Notes: generated by a model not told the origin, from the sequence alone. A stretch of 64,000 bases of DNA from Microcoleus asticus IPMA8 (GCF_013179805.1 NZ_SRRZ01000005.1:38819-102818); one strand, 5' to 3'. Positions 17,130-25,752 are shown, counted from the first letter of the stretch. Numbers and translations: made by a program.

Positions 17130-17405
17130 ATGCAAAGCTCCATTCTGCTGAGCAGCGAAGAAGTTGCAAGGCGTGCCGAGAAGCTCTACGATGAGCAAAT
17201 CCGTCAAGAAGTAGAGCGAGAAGAGAATATCGGCAAAATGGTTATTATTGATATCGAAACAGGCGATTACGCAGTAGACAAAATGGGTTTAGAATCAGCA
17301 CGGCAGTTGCGGAAAAAGAATCCGAACGGTCGGTTATTTGGGATTCGGATTGGGTACAAGGTGGCGGCTGCAATTGGTGGAGTGATGGAGCGGGTTTCAA
17401 AGTGA
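17130..17405 (+). CDS. Small partner protein of a clan AA aspartic protease
   Basis: 91 residues from ATG 17130 (AAGGTGG 7 bases upstream). Longer in-frame readings start at weak codons. The N-terminus is a charged helix (EEVARRAEKLYDEQIRQEVE). The C-terminal half has MVIIDIETGDYAVDKMGLES, then ARQLRKKNPNGRLFGIRIGY. That pattern recurs in the gene at 36337-36654 (MAVEPDSGEYFIDKDDMQVA, KYPKAKLHVFRIN). Its stop overlaps the start of the protease by four bases (GTGA). Both copies show the same order and overlap, so the proteins probably act together, perhaps as inhibitor, substrate or antitoxin. That is inference. Confidence 0.75.
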   Translation: MQSSILLSSEEVARRAEKLYDEQIRQEVEREENIGKMVIIDIETGDYAVDKMGLESARQLRKKNPNGRLFGIRIGYKVAAAIGGVMERVSK

Positions 17406-17767
17406 TTTCCGGAATCGTAACGGATAGGCACGCGACGGTTTCTGTAGTATTTCGTCTGCCCGATCGACCCGACATTACAATTGAATTTGTGATAGACACA
17501 GGATTTACCGACTTTCTCTGCTTACCTCTGGAAGTTGTATCCATCTTGGGGTTGCCTTTTGAGTACAATATGCGTGCGAATCTGGCTGACAATAGCAATG
17601 TAGTGCTTCCGGTACATACCGCTACGATTCTTTGGAATGCAGAGGAGCGAGATGTTCGCGTACTTGCAACAGGAGCAAGACCGCTACTTGGAACTGCTTT
17701 GCTGGATGGATATGAACTGGTTGTACAGTTTACAGAAGGTGGACTGGTTACTATTGAAGAGTTGTAA
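17402..17767 (+). CDS. Clan AA (retropepsin-like) aspartic protease
   Basis: 121 residues, GTG start overlapping the previous stop. The catalytic motif VIDTGFTDFLCLP has the Asp-Thr-Gly triad of retroviral-type aspartic proteases, and LLGTALLDGYELVV is the matching second hydrophobic-hydrophobic-glycine element. As in retropepsins, one chain supplies one aspartate, so an active enzyme would be a homodimer. It lies in a two-gene unit and is distantly related to the protease at 36651-37019. GTG at 17402 was chosen because it gives the four-base overlap and the M-I-x-G start seen in the other copy. Confidence 0.85.
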   Translation: MISGIVTDRHATVSVVFRLPDRPDITIEFVIDTGFTDFLCLPLEVVSILGLPFEYNMRANLADNSNVVLPVHTATILWNAEERDVRVLATGARPLLGTALLDGYELVVQFTEGGLVTIEEL

Positions 17768-17795
17768 GTTTTTACTAATTTAATAAATTTAAACT

Positions 17796-18305
17796 ATGGA
17801 TATCCGTACCGAAAAGCCAGAAGATTTAGAGGCAGTTCGCCAAGTTAATATTGCGGCATTCGGGCGAGAAAATGAGGCCAACTTAGTCGATCGATTGCGG
17901 GGAATAGCAGCTACATTTTCATTCGTTGCCGTCCAATCCGATCGCATTGTCGGACAACTTTTCTTCAGTCCAGTTGCGGTCGCAGGAAAATGTTCCAGCA
18001 ATTTGTCGATTCTGGGGTTGGCACCAGTCGCAGTTCTTCCCGAATACCAGCGCCAAGGTGTAGGAACGCTGCTGATCCAGCAGGGTTTAGAAGAGTGCAG
18101 GCGATCGCGATTTCAGGCAGTGGTTGTGCTGGGCGATCCAGATTTCTATTCGCGTTTTGGGTTCGTTCCTGCTAGTAGCAAGAGCTTGAAATGTGAATAT
18201 GATGTGCCCGATGAGGCTTTTATGGTTTTGGAGTTAGAAAGTGGAGCTTTGCAGGATTGCAGCGGAACGGTGAAGTATCGATCGGAGTTTAGTCTATGCG
18301 AGTGA
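17796..18305 (+). CDS. GNAT family N-acetyltransferase
   Basis: 169 residues. It begins MDIRTEKPEDLEAVRQVNIA, typical of the family. The acetyl-CoA site is visible as LAPVAVLPEYQRQGVGTLLI (the Q/RxxGxG/A loop), and VLGDPDFYSRFGFVPA matches the YhbS-like subfamily. It is 28 bp downstream of the aspartic protease on the same strand and may be cotranscribed. Substrate unknown. Confidence 0.92.
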   Translation: MDIRTEKPEDLEAVRQVNIAAFGRENEANLVDRLRGIAATFSFVAVQSDRIVGQLFFSPVAVAGKCSSNLSILGLAPVAVLPEYQRQGVGTLLIQQGLEECRRSRFQAVVVLGDPDFYSRFGFVPASSKSLKCEYDVPDEAFMVLELESGALQDCSGTVKYRSEFSLCE

Positions 18306-18445
18306 CGAAGCGGCAGTTTTTCTGATGATGTATCGTACAACCAACATTACACAATTGACATTTAGGAGTCAGAGTGGAAAGCGGTTGTGCTGTACTTGCC
18401 TTTGTGAAGCATAAAACTTGCACAACTATTGCCCAGCAAACTTAT

Positions 18446-20023
18446 TTAAACGCCCCCTTTTCCCCTCTCCACCTTTACACCCTGCAATCCAAAAATCGGA
18501 GTTTGAGCAGATTTCCCCTTCAGAGAAACATCTCCCAAAGCCTCGCAAATAAAGTTTAGCTCGATCGACTCACACACCCTTTCAGCAATCAAAATTTGGT
18601 TTTCCCCCGCCTTGCTCATCAACCGAGCCGCCGTATTCACCGTATCGCCAAGGATATTAAACTCCCTGCGCCCTCGGGGTTCCCCAACCTCAGCAGCAAA
18701 CACCGGCCCCAGGGATAGCCCAATTTGACAGCTTACTTTTATTTCTTGACCCCCGATAATTACCGGAGGCAAAGCTGCAATCATATCTCGGATTGCAATC
18801 GCCGCACTAGCCGCGCGGCTGGTGTCATCCGTGTGAGCGTCGGGCACGCCAAAATAAATCAGCATATCCGAACCCTCTAAGTGCGCCGTTACTTTTTGCA
18901 ACACGCCCCCTTTCGCTGACACTACAGCATCAATCGACGCAAACACCCGAGAAAAACTTACTACCAGATTGACTTCTTCCTCCGGCGAAGCTTTGTCCAC
19001 AGACTCCGGTAAACCAATCAAGTTGACAAACATCACCGTCGGTTCAGGAAAATCCGGCGGGATTTTCCGCCTGTCAGCATTTTCCACCAGCAGCCTCAGA
19101 ATGGCTTTGGGAATATAACTAGCAAGGGGTTCAAGCCGCTTGACAGATTCCCCGATTTCTTTTACCAAGCCCGAAACGCTGCGATCGAGCAACACCGAAC
19201 TCGGCATCCGCCGCCGAGTCAAAGTGATATCATACTCTCCGAGTTTATCGTCCGTTAAATCGTCCGCCACCAAAAAATAACCCGGTTTCCCGGATTCAAA
19301 ACGAAATTCCTCTCCCAAAGACTCTTTAGCAGTTTCAGTCAAACACACCCGCCCCACAGTCCCAGAACCCTCAGCTTGCTTGGCTTGCTGGACTGAATGC
19401 CCCAGCAGTACGTAAGCCATCCGCTGCGGGGTACCAATGTCAGCACTAATGTAGCGGCCGCAGTGGATGCCCACCCGCATCTTCAAAGACAAAACACCCC
19501 GCGCCGTTTCAATATTGGCAAATTCAGCCATAGCCCGCTGCATCCGCAAACCCGCCCGCACCGCCCTCGCTGTATCCTCTTGGTGAATTCCTGACAGAAA
19601 CTGCACCAGCATCGCATCTCCGGTAAACTCCAGCAAGTCCCCGCCCGATTTGCTGACAATTTCAATCATCGAGGCAAAATAGTCGTTAATCACCCCCAGC
19701 AGCGTTTCAGCTCCCTTGCGCCCCTCGGCCGCATTCGCTTCCAACAGCGACGTAAACCCGGCCAAATCCGTGAACAACAAGGTGCCTGTTTGCCACTGGT
19801 AGCGTACCTCGCCCGGGTCGGGCGGAGATTCGGACACGGGTCTGGGTACGTAGTCGTGGAGGATGTAGCGGAGAGTGCGCAGGTGATCGAAAACCGCCAT
19901 TAGCGTTGCGGGGGACGGATCTACCCACGCAGCAGCGTACAGTTGGGCGGAAAGGAGCGATCGCAGCCGCAGTTCGATCGCAGCTAAGGGAGGATTGTAG
20001 GTTAATCTATTAATAATTTCCAC
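18446..20023 (-). CDS. Tandem class III adenylyl cyclase, soluble-AC-like
   Basis: 525 residues. Two cyclase homology domains follow each other. Domain 1 (about 80-240) has both metal aspartates (D86 in LLFTDLAGFT, D136 in EFTGDAMLV) but lacks the catalytic Asn/Arg pair (LLGHSVQQAKQAE instead). Domain 2 (about 328-520) has Asn (N334) where the first aspartate should be, yet keeps N463 and R467 in LGDTVNTAARLM. The two halves are complementary and should form one active site, as in soluble adenylyl cyclases. The product would be cAMP. GTG 20023 is the only sensible start; AGGTGG overlaps it. No membrane segment is seen, so it is probably cytoplasmic. Confidence 0.88.
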   Translation of the reverse strand: MEIINRLTYNPPLAAIELRLRSLLSAQLYAAAWVDPSPATLMAVFDHLRTLRYILHDYVPRPVSESPPDPGEVRYQWQTGTLLFTDLAGFTSLLEANAAEGRKGAETLLGVINDYFASMIEIVSKSGGDLLEFTGDAMLVQFLSGIHQEDTARAVRAGLRMQRAMAEFANIETARGVLSLKMRVGIHCGRYISADIGTPQRMAYVLLGHSVQQAKQAEGSGTVGRVCLTETAKESLGEEFRFESGKPGYFLVADDLTDDKLGEYDITLTRRRMPSSVLLDRSVSGLVKEIGESVKRLEPLASYIPKAILRLLVENADRRKIPPDFPEPTVMFVNLIGLPESVDKASPEEEVNLVVSFSRVFASIDAVVSAKGGVLQKVTAHLEGSDMLIYFGVPDAHTDDTSRAASAAIAIRDMIAALPPVIIGGQEIKVSCQIGLSLGPVFAAEVGEPRGRREFNILGDTVNTAARLMSKAGENQILIAERVCESIELNFICEALGDVSLKGKSAQTPIFGLQGVKVERGKGGV

Positions 20024-20111
20024 CTAGTCTATTCTTAAAAAATAAGGTAAGTTCGATCGCTCTAGAGGCAACACAAATAGCTCGACTTAATACCATTATG
20101 ATAAGTTTCCC

Positions 20112-20372
20112 GTGAACCCATACCAACCTAACCCAGAACCCACGATAGAAACTTCCGAAAGTCACAGTTTGCTAGCTCCCGATTTGATCAAAGCTGCTCG
20201 ATCGGCCTATGGTATGTATCTAAAAGTGCATTCCGACCAGATGCAGCGTCCGGCCGGTGTAGTTGTCAGTCAAGGCAGCGATCGAGGTCAGCTAATTTTT
20301 GCTTCGCAGCCCGTTTTGTTGCCCGGTGAACGTTTTGTTACTTTTGACGAAATAGAATCTCAAATGTATTAA
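20112..20372 (+). CDS. Conserved hypothetical protein
   Basis: 86 residues with a GTG start at 20112. An ATG at 20098 is out of frame and soon stops. The sequence begins with a proline-rich stretch and then HSLLAPDLIKAARSAYGMYL and GQLIFASQPVLLPGERFVTF. No family is recognised. It is divergent from the cyclase with an 88-bp spacer. Confidence 0.55.
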   Translation: MNPYQPNPEPTIETSESHSLLAPDLIKAARSAYGMYLKVHSDQMQRPAGVVVSQGSDRGQLIFASQPVLLPGERFVTFDEIESQMY

Positions 20373-20606
20373 TGAGTAATTGGTAATTGGTCATTAATCA
20401 TTGGTAACTAATATTATGTCCGCTCAAACGCTCGCAATAAAATAGGTTTCTAGTGCAGGCCTAAGTTTTCAGGATTTTATGAAAACTTGCATTCTTGACT
20501 ATTAACACCTTTTATGATTGGTAATTGACCGGACACGATCTAAAAACTAACAACTAACAAGTGACACATAATCACAGTCAACAATGAACAGTCAACAGAC
20601 AACTTA

Positions 20607-21437
20607 ATGGAAATAATTTTTAATTGCCTTGTCACGGCGATCGTCTTTATTGTCGGATCTGCTATTGGCAGCTTTCTAAATGTGGTAGTCTATCGGTTGC
20701 CTGCGGGTTTGTCGGTGATACACCCTCCTTCTCGCTGTCCCAAATGTTTAAATCAACTCAGAAGTTACGAAAATATACCCGTTTTCGGTTGGTTGTGGCT
20801 GCGGGGACGCTGCAATCACTGCCGCAGTCGCATTTCTGCCCGTTATCCCCTGGTGGAAGCAGCTACGGGTTTGCTGTTTTTGCTAATCTTTTGGCGGTTT
20901 GGCGTAACAGTGCAAACTCTGGGTTTTTGGGCTTTGTTTAGCTGGCTGTTGGCTTTGTCTTTGATTGATTGCGATACAATGACTTTGCCTAATTCTTTAA
21001 CTCGATCGGGTTTGGTGCTCGGATTGGTTTTCCAGGTGGCGAAAGGTTGGTGGCCGACATTTAGTCCGATCGACTCGGTACACTATCTGGTACTCGACGG
21101 GATCGCGGGAGCAGTTGTCGGGTTGTGGCTGTTTGACGCGATCGGACTCGCCGGGACGATCGGTCTGGGGCAGAATGCTATGGGCGCCGGAGATACCAAA
21201 TTGGCCGCCTTGATGGGAGCTTGGCTGGGCTGGAAATACTTGCTGCTAGCGGGATTCATCGCCTGTGTAGCCGGGGCTTTTGCCGGTGGCGGGGCGATCG
21301 CTCTGGGGTTGCTCGATCGGCGTCAACCCATGCCTTTCGGCCCGTTTCTGGCTCTCGGTGCAGCACTTACTGCTCTGTGGGGCGAAGCCATCTTATCTAC
21401 TTACTTGCAGTTGTTTTTCCCTAATTTTAGTTTCTGA
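20607..21437 (+). CDS. pilD: Prepilin leader peptidase/N-methyltransferase (A24)
   Basis: 276 residues. The enzyme cuts type IV prepilin leaders at the inner membrane and methylates the new N-terminus. Seen in order: first membrane segment (IVFIVGSAIGSFLNVVVYRL), cytoplasmic zinc-type cysteines C44, C47, C69 and C72 (RCPKC and RCNHC), then several membrane helices with the two catalytic aspartate regions, LIDCDTMTLPNSLT (about 119-132) and the GxGD motif MGAGDTKLAA with D196. Length is normal. Type IV pili serve motility and DNA uptake in cyanobacteria. Confidence 0.95.
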   Translation: MEIIFNCLVTAIVFIVGSAIGSFLNVVVYRLPAGLSVIHPPSRCPKCLNQLRSYENIPVFGWLWLRGRCNHCRSRISARYPLVEAATGLLFLLIFWRFGVTVQTLGFWALFSWLLALSLIDCDTMTLPNSLTRSGLVLGLVFQVAKGWWPTFSPIDSVHYLVLDGIAGAVVGLWLFDAIGLAGTIGLGQNAMGAGDTKLAALMGAWLGWKYLLLAGFIACVAGAFAGGGAIALGLLDRRQPMPFGPFLALGAALTALWGEAILSTYLQLFFPNFSF

Positions 21438-21499
21438 TCTGCCGGTAGTCTAGCGATCGAACTTAATAATATCGGTTCATAAATTGGTAAAATTGTCCC

Positions 21500-21721
21500 G
21501 TGTCTTGGATTACACTTAAAACCACTAGCTTTCGCTGGGAAGCGGAATTAATGCAGCAGCTCCTGGCTGCTCATCAAATCCCCGCCCGGATTGTAGACTT
21601 GGGCATAGCATCTTATTTGGGTGCTGGAAGTGCTACAGCCCTGCAAGTTCTTCCAGAACACCAGCGAACAGCATCGCTCCTCATCAGTCCAGTTGAAGAT
21701 GAGCCAGAATCTGGTGATTAG
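21500..21721 (+). CDS. DUF2007-like small protein
   Basis: 73 residues, GTG start at 21500. The pattern FRWEAELMQQLLAAHQIPAR followed by a glycine-rich turn, ALQVLPEHQRTASLLIS, fits the small ferredoxin-like DUF2007 fold (putative signal-transducing protein). It ends in acidic residues. It lies between pilD and accD on the same strand. Confidence 0.65.
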   Translation: MSWITLKTTSFRWEAELMQQLLAAHQIPARIVDLGIASYLGAGSATALQVLPEHQRTASLLISPVEDEPESGD

Positions 21722-21842
21722 TCATTAGTCATTAGTCATTAGTCACTAAACAACTAGCAATTGACAACTAGCAACTGACAACTAACAATTACTAATTACC
21801 AATTCCAAATTACCAATTACCAATTACCAATTACCAAGTTTT
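21722..21842. repeat. Short tandem repeat tract before accD
   Basis: The whole spacer consists of short tandem units: GTCATTA three times, then CAACTAGCAATTGA-like units, then ATTACCA repeated about five times up to the accD start. Such heptamer tracts are typical of filamentous cyanobacteria and vary in copy number between strains. Confidence 0.8.
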
Positions 21843-21843
21843 A

Positions 21844-22794
21844 ATGTCTCTATTTGATTGGTTTGCAAATCGACGAAAATCAGTACCGAACTCCCAAGAA
21901 CGGCCGGAACGAGAAATTGCGGACGGACTTTGGAATAAATGCGAAGCTTGCGATGCCCTGAGTTATACCAAAGACCTGCGAGCAAATCAAATGGTTTGCT
22001 TGGAATGCGGGCATCATATCAGAGTTTACAGTGACGATCGCATCGAGCAGTTGATCGATCCCAATACCTGGATGCCCATTAACGAAGGACTGCACGCCAC
22101 AGATCCCCTAAAATTTCGCGATCGCAAAAAATATAGCGATCGACTGCGAGAATTTCAAGAAAAAACAGGCCACCTAGACGCCGTAGAAACAGGCATCGGC
22201 AAACTCGAAAATTTGCCAGTCGCCCTCGGAGTCATGGAATTTCAGTTCATCGGCGGCAGCATGGGCTCAGTAGTCGGAGAAAAACTGACTCGCCTCATCG
22301 AACACGCCACGCGGGAACGCTTGTCCGTGCTCATTGTCTGCGCTTCTGGCGGTGCGAGAATGCAAGAAGGAATGCTCAGCTTGATGCAAATGGCTAAAAT
22401 TTCCGGGGCTCTGGAACGCCACCGGGAAGCGAGACTGCTTTACATCCCGATTTTGACCCACCCGACCACCGGCGGCGTCACCGCCAGTTTTGCCATGCTG
22501 GGAGACATTATAATTGCAGAGCCAAAAGCTACTGTAGCCTTTACGGGCGGCCGGGTAATCGAGCAAACTCTGCGCGAAAAGCTGCCGGAAAATTATCAAA
22601 CTTCCGAATACTCCTTCGCCCACGGTTTTGTAGACTTGATCGTACCCCGGACTCAATTAAAGAAAACTCTCGGTCAGCTCATCAGCCTCCACCAGCCCCA
22701 GCCGTTCTTGGCAGGCTCGGAATTGTCCGCCCTCGATGGCAGCGACGGCCACGCTGTGCGCCCGCAGACTCACGCTTTCAAGCTTTCTCCCTAA
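21844..22794 (+). CDS. accD: Acetyl-CoA carboxylase carboxyltransferase subunit beta
   Basis: 316 residues, normal length. The N-terminal zinc ribbon has C33, C36, C52 and C55 (NKCEACDAL, VCLECGHHI). The carboxyltransferase domain follows with GGSMGSVVGEKLTRLIE, VCASGGARMQEG, THPTTGGVTASFAMLGD and GRVIEQTLREKLPE. With the alpha subunit, encoded elsewhere, it transfers the carboxyl group from biotin to acetyl-CoA, the first committed step of fatty acid synthesis. The tandem-repeat tract directly abuts the ATG, so the ribosome site must lie within it. Confidence 0.97.
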   Translation: MSLFDWFANRRKSVPNSQERPEREIADGLWNKCEACDALSYTKDLRANQMVCLECGHHIRVYSDDRIEQLIDPNTWMPINEGLHATDPLKFRDRKKYSDRLREFQEKTGHLDAVETGIGKLENLPVALGVMEFQFIGGSMGSVVGEKLTRLIEHATRERLSVLIVCASGGARMQEGMLSLMQMAKISGALERHREARLLYIPILTHPTTGGVTASFAMLGDIIIAEPKATVAFTGGRVIEQTLREKLPENYQTSEYSFAHGFVDLIVPRTQLKKTLGQLISLHQPQPFLAGSELSALDGSDGHAVRPQTHAFKLSP

Positions 22795-23173
22795 GCAGCA
22801 ACGCCGGATGATTGTCTGTTGGTAAGTCCGGGGGAGAGACGAAAAATTTCTGAGCAATTGCTCAAAACCCGGTTTCTCGCAAAAATATTGAGTTTGGTAG
22901 CGAGACATTCACGCAGACACTAGGTTTTGAGCCCCGCGCGCAAGTCCTATTGGTAATAACGACGCAGCAGTGGGATGATATTGATCGGAAGTTGATTGGC
23001 CCTGAAGTTGGGCTGGGCAAAAATGCCTAGTCGCAGTTAGCGGTTAGTTAGCTGGCGATCGAACAAGATCTCAGAACAAACTAACAGAACAAGCTAACAG
23101 CGCTTTCTGAAATTGTCCGGCTTTCAGTTAATAGCCGTCAACTCAATTTTGACCTGTCAGCGACCTAAAAATT
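22795..23173. other. Intergenic region accD to psbV locus
   Basis: 379 bp without a convincing gene. It holds an AAACCCGGTTTCT repeat (22865-22877) preceded by the dyad GAGCAATTGCTC, and an AACAGAACAAGCTAACA-like tract near 23075-23100. No RNA gene was recognised. Confidence 0.5.
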
Positions 23174-23365
23174 ATGGGTTTTGCAGACCTGTCCATCGCA
23201 GAAATAGCAGAGGACTTCAACGTCCCTGTTGAAGACGTGATCCGCTTGTGTGACGAGTTGGAAATTGCCTACAAGCACCCTCAAACCCGTTTGGCTTTGG
23301 AGGATGTTAAGGCAATTATGTCTACTCTCGAAAAAAGGCGCGACTCAAAACTTCTTGCAGATTAG
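23174..23365 (+). CDS. Small conserved HTH-like protein upstream of psbV
   Basis: 63 residues. It begins MGFADLSIAEIAEDFNVPVE and continues DVIRLCDELEIAYKHPQTRL ALEDVKAIM. The first ~45 residues look like a winged-helix or MerR/IF2-N-type helical unit (SIAEIAEDFNVPVEDVIRLC). It is strongly conserved in sequence style with other cyanobacterial proteins of this length, but no function is known to me. It lies 145 bp upstream of psbV on the same strand. Confidence 0.75.
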   Translation: MGFADLSIAEIAEDFNVPVEDVIRLCDELEIAYKHPQTRLALEDVKAIMSTLEKRRDSKLLAD

Positions 23366-23380
23366 ATCGCAAAATTCCTC

Positions 23381-23394
23381 TACCTTTAAAGGTA
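23381..23394. promoter_or_regulatory. 14-bp perfect palindrome upstream of psbV
   Basis: TACCTTTAAAGGTA lies 117 bp before the psbV start and 15 bp after the preceding stop. It is a candidate operator or the base of a small hairpin; no regulator is known for it. Confidence 0.3.
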
Positions 23395-23510
23395 TGGCTG
23401 CACTAACTTTCGCCAGTTGTTGCAGAAAGAGGGAATTTTGAACAGAAATCTGTTTGCCAGCTATGCTCTCTTAGCGTTCAATAATTTGCCGGATTTTTTT
23501 AAGGAGAACC

Positions 23511-23999
23511 ATGCTTAAAAGATACTTAATTGCTCTGACCGCTGTATTCTTGACATTTCAGTTATTTGTCAGCAGTGCGATGGCTGTCGAACTGAGTCCT
23601 GAACTTCGCACTGTGACTTTGAATGACAAGGGTGCTCCGGTAGTGCTGAGCCTCAAACAAGTTCAGCAAGGCAAACGCCTGTTCAATTCGGCTTGCGCTC
23701 AATGTCACGCTGCGGGCATGACAAAAACTGACCCCAACCTGAATTTGAGCCCGGAAACTCTGGCTTTGGCCAACCCGCCCCGGAATAATATTGAGTCGCT
23801 GGTGGACTTTATGAAAAATCCCACCACTTATGACGGGTTTGAGGAAATTTCGGAAGTGCATCCGAGCATGAAGAGCGCGGATATTTTCGCTGAGATGAGA
23901 AATCTCTCGGATGACGATTTGTACGCGATTGCCGGTCACATTCTGTTGCAGCCGAAAATTGTTGCCAAGCAGTGGGCTGGTGGCAAAGGCGCTCGCTAA
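23511..23999 (+). CDS. psbV: Photosystem II cytochrome c-550
   Basis: 162 residues with a good ribosome site (AAGGAGAA). The signal peptide (1-25, ending SSAMA) precedes the mature start VELSPELRTV. The heme c site is C62-AQ-C65-H66, and the second axial ligand is H117 in EEISEVHPSM. PsbV is an extrinsic lumenal subunit that stabilises the manganese cluster of photosystem II. It leads the cytochrome cluster with psbV2 and petJ on the same strand. Confidence 0.98.
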   Translation: MLKRYLIALTAVFLTFQLFVSSAMAVELSPELRTVTLNDKGAPVVLSLKQVQQGKRLFNSACAQCHAAGMTKTDPNLNLSPETLALANPPRNNIESLVDFMKNPTTYDGFEEISEVHPSMKSADIFAEMRNLSDDDLYAIAGHILLQPKIVAKQWAGGKGAR

Positions 24000-24002
24000 T
24001 CG

Positions 24003-24106
24003 ATTTTAGATTTTAGATTTTGGATTTTGGATTGGGGATGGAGCTGGGGTTTGGCAAGGATTGCTGGCTGGCTGTTTTTCTATCTAAAATCTGAAATCTA
24101 AAATTT
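24003..24106. repeat. Inverted ATTTTAG repeats after psbV
   Basis: GATTTTA units (24003-24022) are followed about 60 bp later by the complementary TCTAAAAT-type units (24082-24106). The RNA could fold into a long stem after psbV and separate psbV from psbV2 transcripts. Confidence 0.5.
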
Positions 24107-24248
24107 ACCCCCTGCTCATTGATTCTCGCCAGTCGAACCCGCCGACTTAAGCTTGTGGACTGGTTGAGGGCGACGAAAGCCAGAGTGAAACAAGAAAATT
24201 CGATTTTGCGAGCAAATGTTAGTGAATTATTGACAGTTCTACGCCCTT

Positions 24249-24749
24249 ATGCTGCATCGTAGTGTTTTTGTCTGCTTTCTGTTGGGGATGTTAATTATTT
24301 TGCCGCTCGTGCTGTTGGCTCCTCAACCTGTTTTGGCTGCTGGCGATTCTTACGTGAATAGGTATTTAGAAGCCAGCGAACCTGTGCCTTTGGAGTTGGA
24401 CTCTCAGGGGAATACTCGGTTGTTTTCGGCTCAGGATTTGTCTGCGGGCAAGGTGTTGTTCGAGCAAAGTTGCATGAATTGTCACGTCGGAGGAGCTAAT
24501 TTACCAGATCCCACGATATCTCTGTCTTTGGCTGACCTGAAGGGGGCAACCCCTCCCCGCAACAACATCAATAGTTTGGTGGCGTTTCTGAGAGAACCGA
24601 TGACTTATGACGGTACTGAGGAGAGTTTTTGGTGCCGCCAAGTCCCGGAAAGCTGGATGCCGCAGGCAGAAATCGAAAATTTGGCGGCTTTTGTGATCCG
24701 GGCCGCTCAGAAAGCTCCGGCCTGGGGCGTGGAGAATTTTGAGAGTTGA
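24249..24749 (+). CDS. psbV2: Photosystem II cytochrome PsbV2
   Basis: 166 residues. A signal peptide (hydrophobic 8-24, cleavage near VLAA) is followed by a c-type heme site C75-MN-C78-H79 in a context clearly paralogous to PsbV (TPPRNNINSLVAFLREPMTY). At the place of the PsbV histidine ligand there is ESFWCRQ, so C129 is the likely sixth ligand. A Cys ligand has been reported for PsbV2 of Thermosynechococcus (from memory). The function of PsbV2 is unsettled; it can partly replace PsbV. The gene lies between psbV and petJ, as in other cyanobacteria. Confidence 0.93.
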   Translation: MLHRSVFVCFLLGMLIILPLVLLAPQPVLAAGDSYVNRYLEASEPVPLELDSQGNTRLFSAQDLSAGKVLFEQSCMNCHVGGANLPDPTISLSLADLKGATPPRNNINSLVAFLREPMTYDGTEESFWCRQVPESWMPQAEIENLAAFVIRAAQKAPAWGVENFES

Positions 24750-24874
24750 ACTACCGCTGCAAAAAAGTGGTAAATTACTCGGGAGAACGCGATGCGACTG
24801 CGCGATCGCGCCTGTTTTAACAGGTAAAATATCTAAAGAATCACCCTTTCCGTGTCCATTAGAGGAGAACTGCG

Positions 24875-25213
24875 TTGAAAAGACTCTTATCGATCGCCCT
24901 GTTAGCGTTCGCAATTTTTACCGTCGGCTTTGGCCGCCCTGCTTTGGCAGGAGATGCTGCTAAAGGAGCTAAAATCTTTAGCTCAAACTGTTCTGCTTGT
25001 CACATCGGTGGCGGCAACGTGGTTATGGCCATGAAAACCTTGAAATCGGCTGCTCTTGAGAAGTACGGCATGAATTCTATCGAGGCTATTACCACTCAGG
25101 TAACTAAGGGCAAAAATGCTATGCCTGCTTTCGGTGCCAAGTTGAAGCCCGAACAAATCGAGGATGTAGCAACCTATGTGCTCGAACAATCTCAGAAAGA
25201 CTGGAAAGGCTAA
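24875..25213 (+). CDS. petJ: Cytochrome c6
   Basis: 112 residues. The start is TTG at 24875, fixed by AGAGGAG at 24861-24867 and by the signal peptide MKRLLSIALLAFAIF ending in PALA. The mature protein has the heme site C39-SA-C42-H43 and methionine ligand M83 in NAMPAFGAKL, the normal cytochrome c6 layout. It carries electrons from the b6f complex to photosystem I in the thylakoid lumen. An AT-rich 125-bp spacer with a HIP1-containing GC stretch separates it from psbV2, so it may have its own promoter. Confidence 0.96.
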   Translation: MKRLLSIALLAFAIFTVGFGRPALAGDAAKGAKIFSSNCSACHIGGGNVVMAMKTLKSAALEKYGMNSIEAITTQVTKGKNAMPAFGAKLKPEQIEDVATYVLEQSQKDWKG

Positions 25214-25752
25214 ACTGCCTCTTTGAAGTCGGACAAGCTGGGCGGGCTTGATTTAATTTAAAACTTGTCCTCCCGATCGCACCCTCTCTCTCTCTTTGGC
25301 GAATAAATGTCGGTTTGCAGCGATCTTAACCTGTTTGGGAAAGATCGCCAGAAATCGGATTTTTATTAGCCCAAGGGCGAGGGAGGGTAATTCGATTTTA
25401 GATTTTAGATTTTAGATTTTAGATTGAAGATTGAAGATTGAAGATTGAAGATTTTAGATTTGAAATTTGAGATTGCTAAATGCTGACTTTGGATAAATTG
25501 TTCAGCACCTTACATTAACAAGGCTTACACATGGGGGCTAGAAACTCGGTTTATACGAAAAATCCTGGGTTTTAATTAGAGAAATATAGGAAGAAACCGG
25601 GTTTCTGAGGTCGCAAGTGCGATCGAGAATTAATTAAAATTTATAATTTATGCGGTTAATAAATTAAAGTGTGTGCTAGGATATAACCCCTTATTAGCAA
25701 AGCTTTGAAATCGAGATTAAAGTCGATCAGCAAAGTGGACTCTACACCTGCC
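25214..25752. other. Long intergenic region with ATTTTAG/ATTGAAG repeats
   Basis: 539 bp without a gene. Units of ATTTTAG (x4) then ATTGAAG (x4) fill 25396-25475. A perfect AGAAACCGGGTTTCT palindrome lies at 25592-25606, with a looser relative (AAACTCGGTTTATACG) at about 25541-25558. Otherwise nothing recognisable. Confidence 0.7.
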
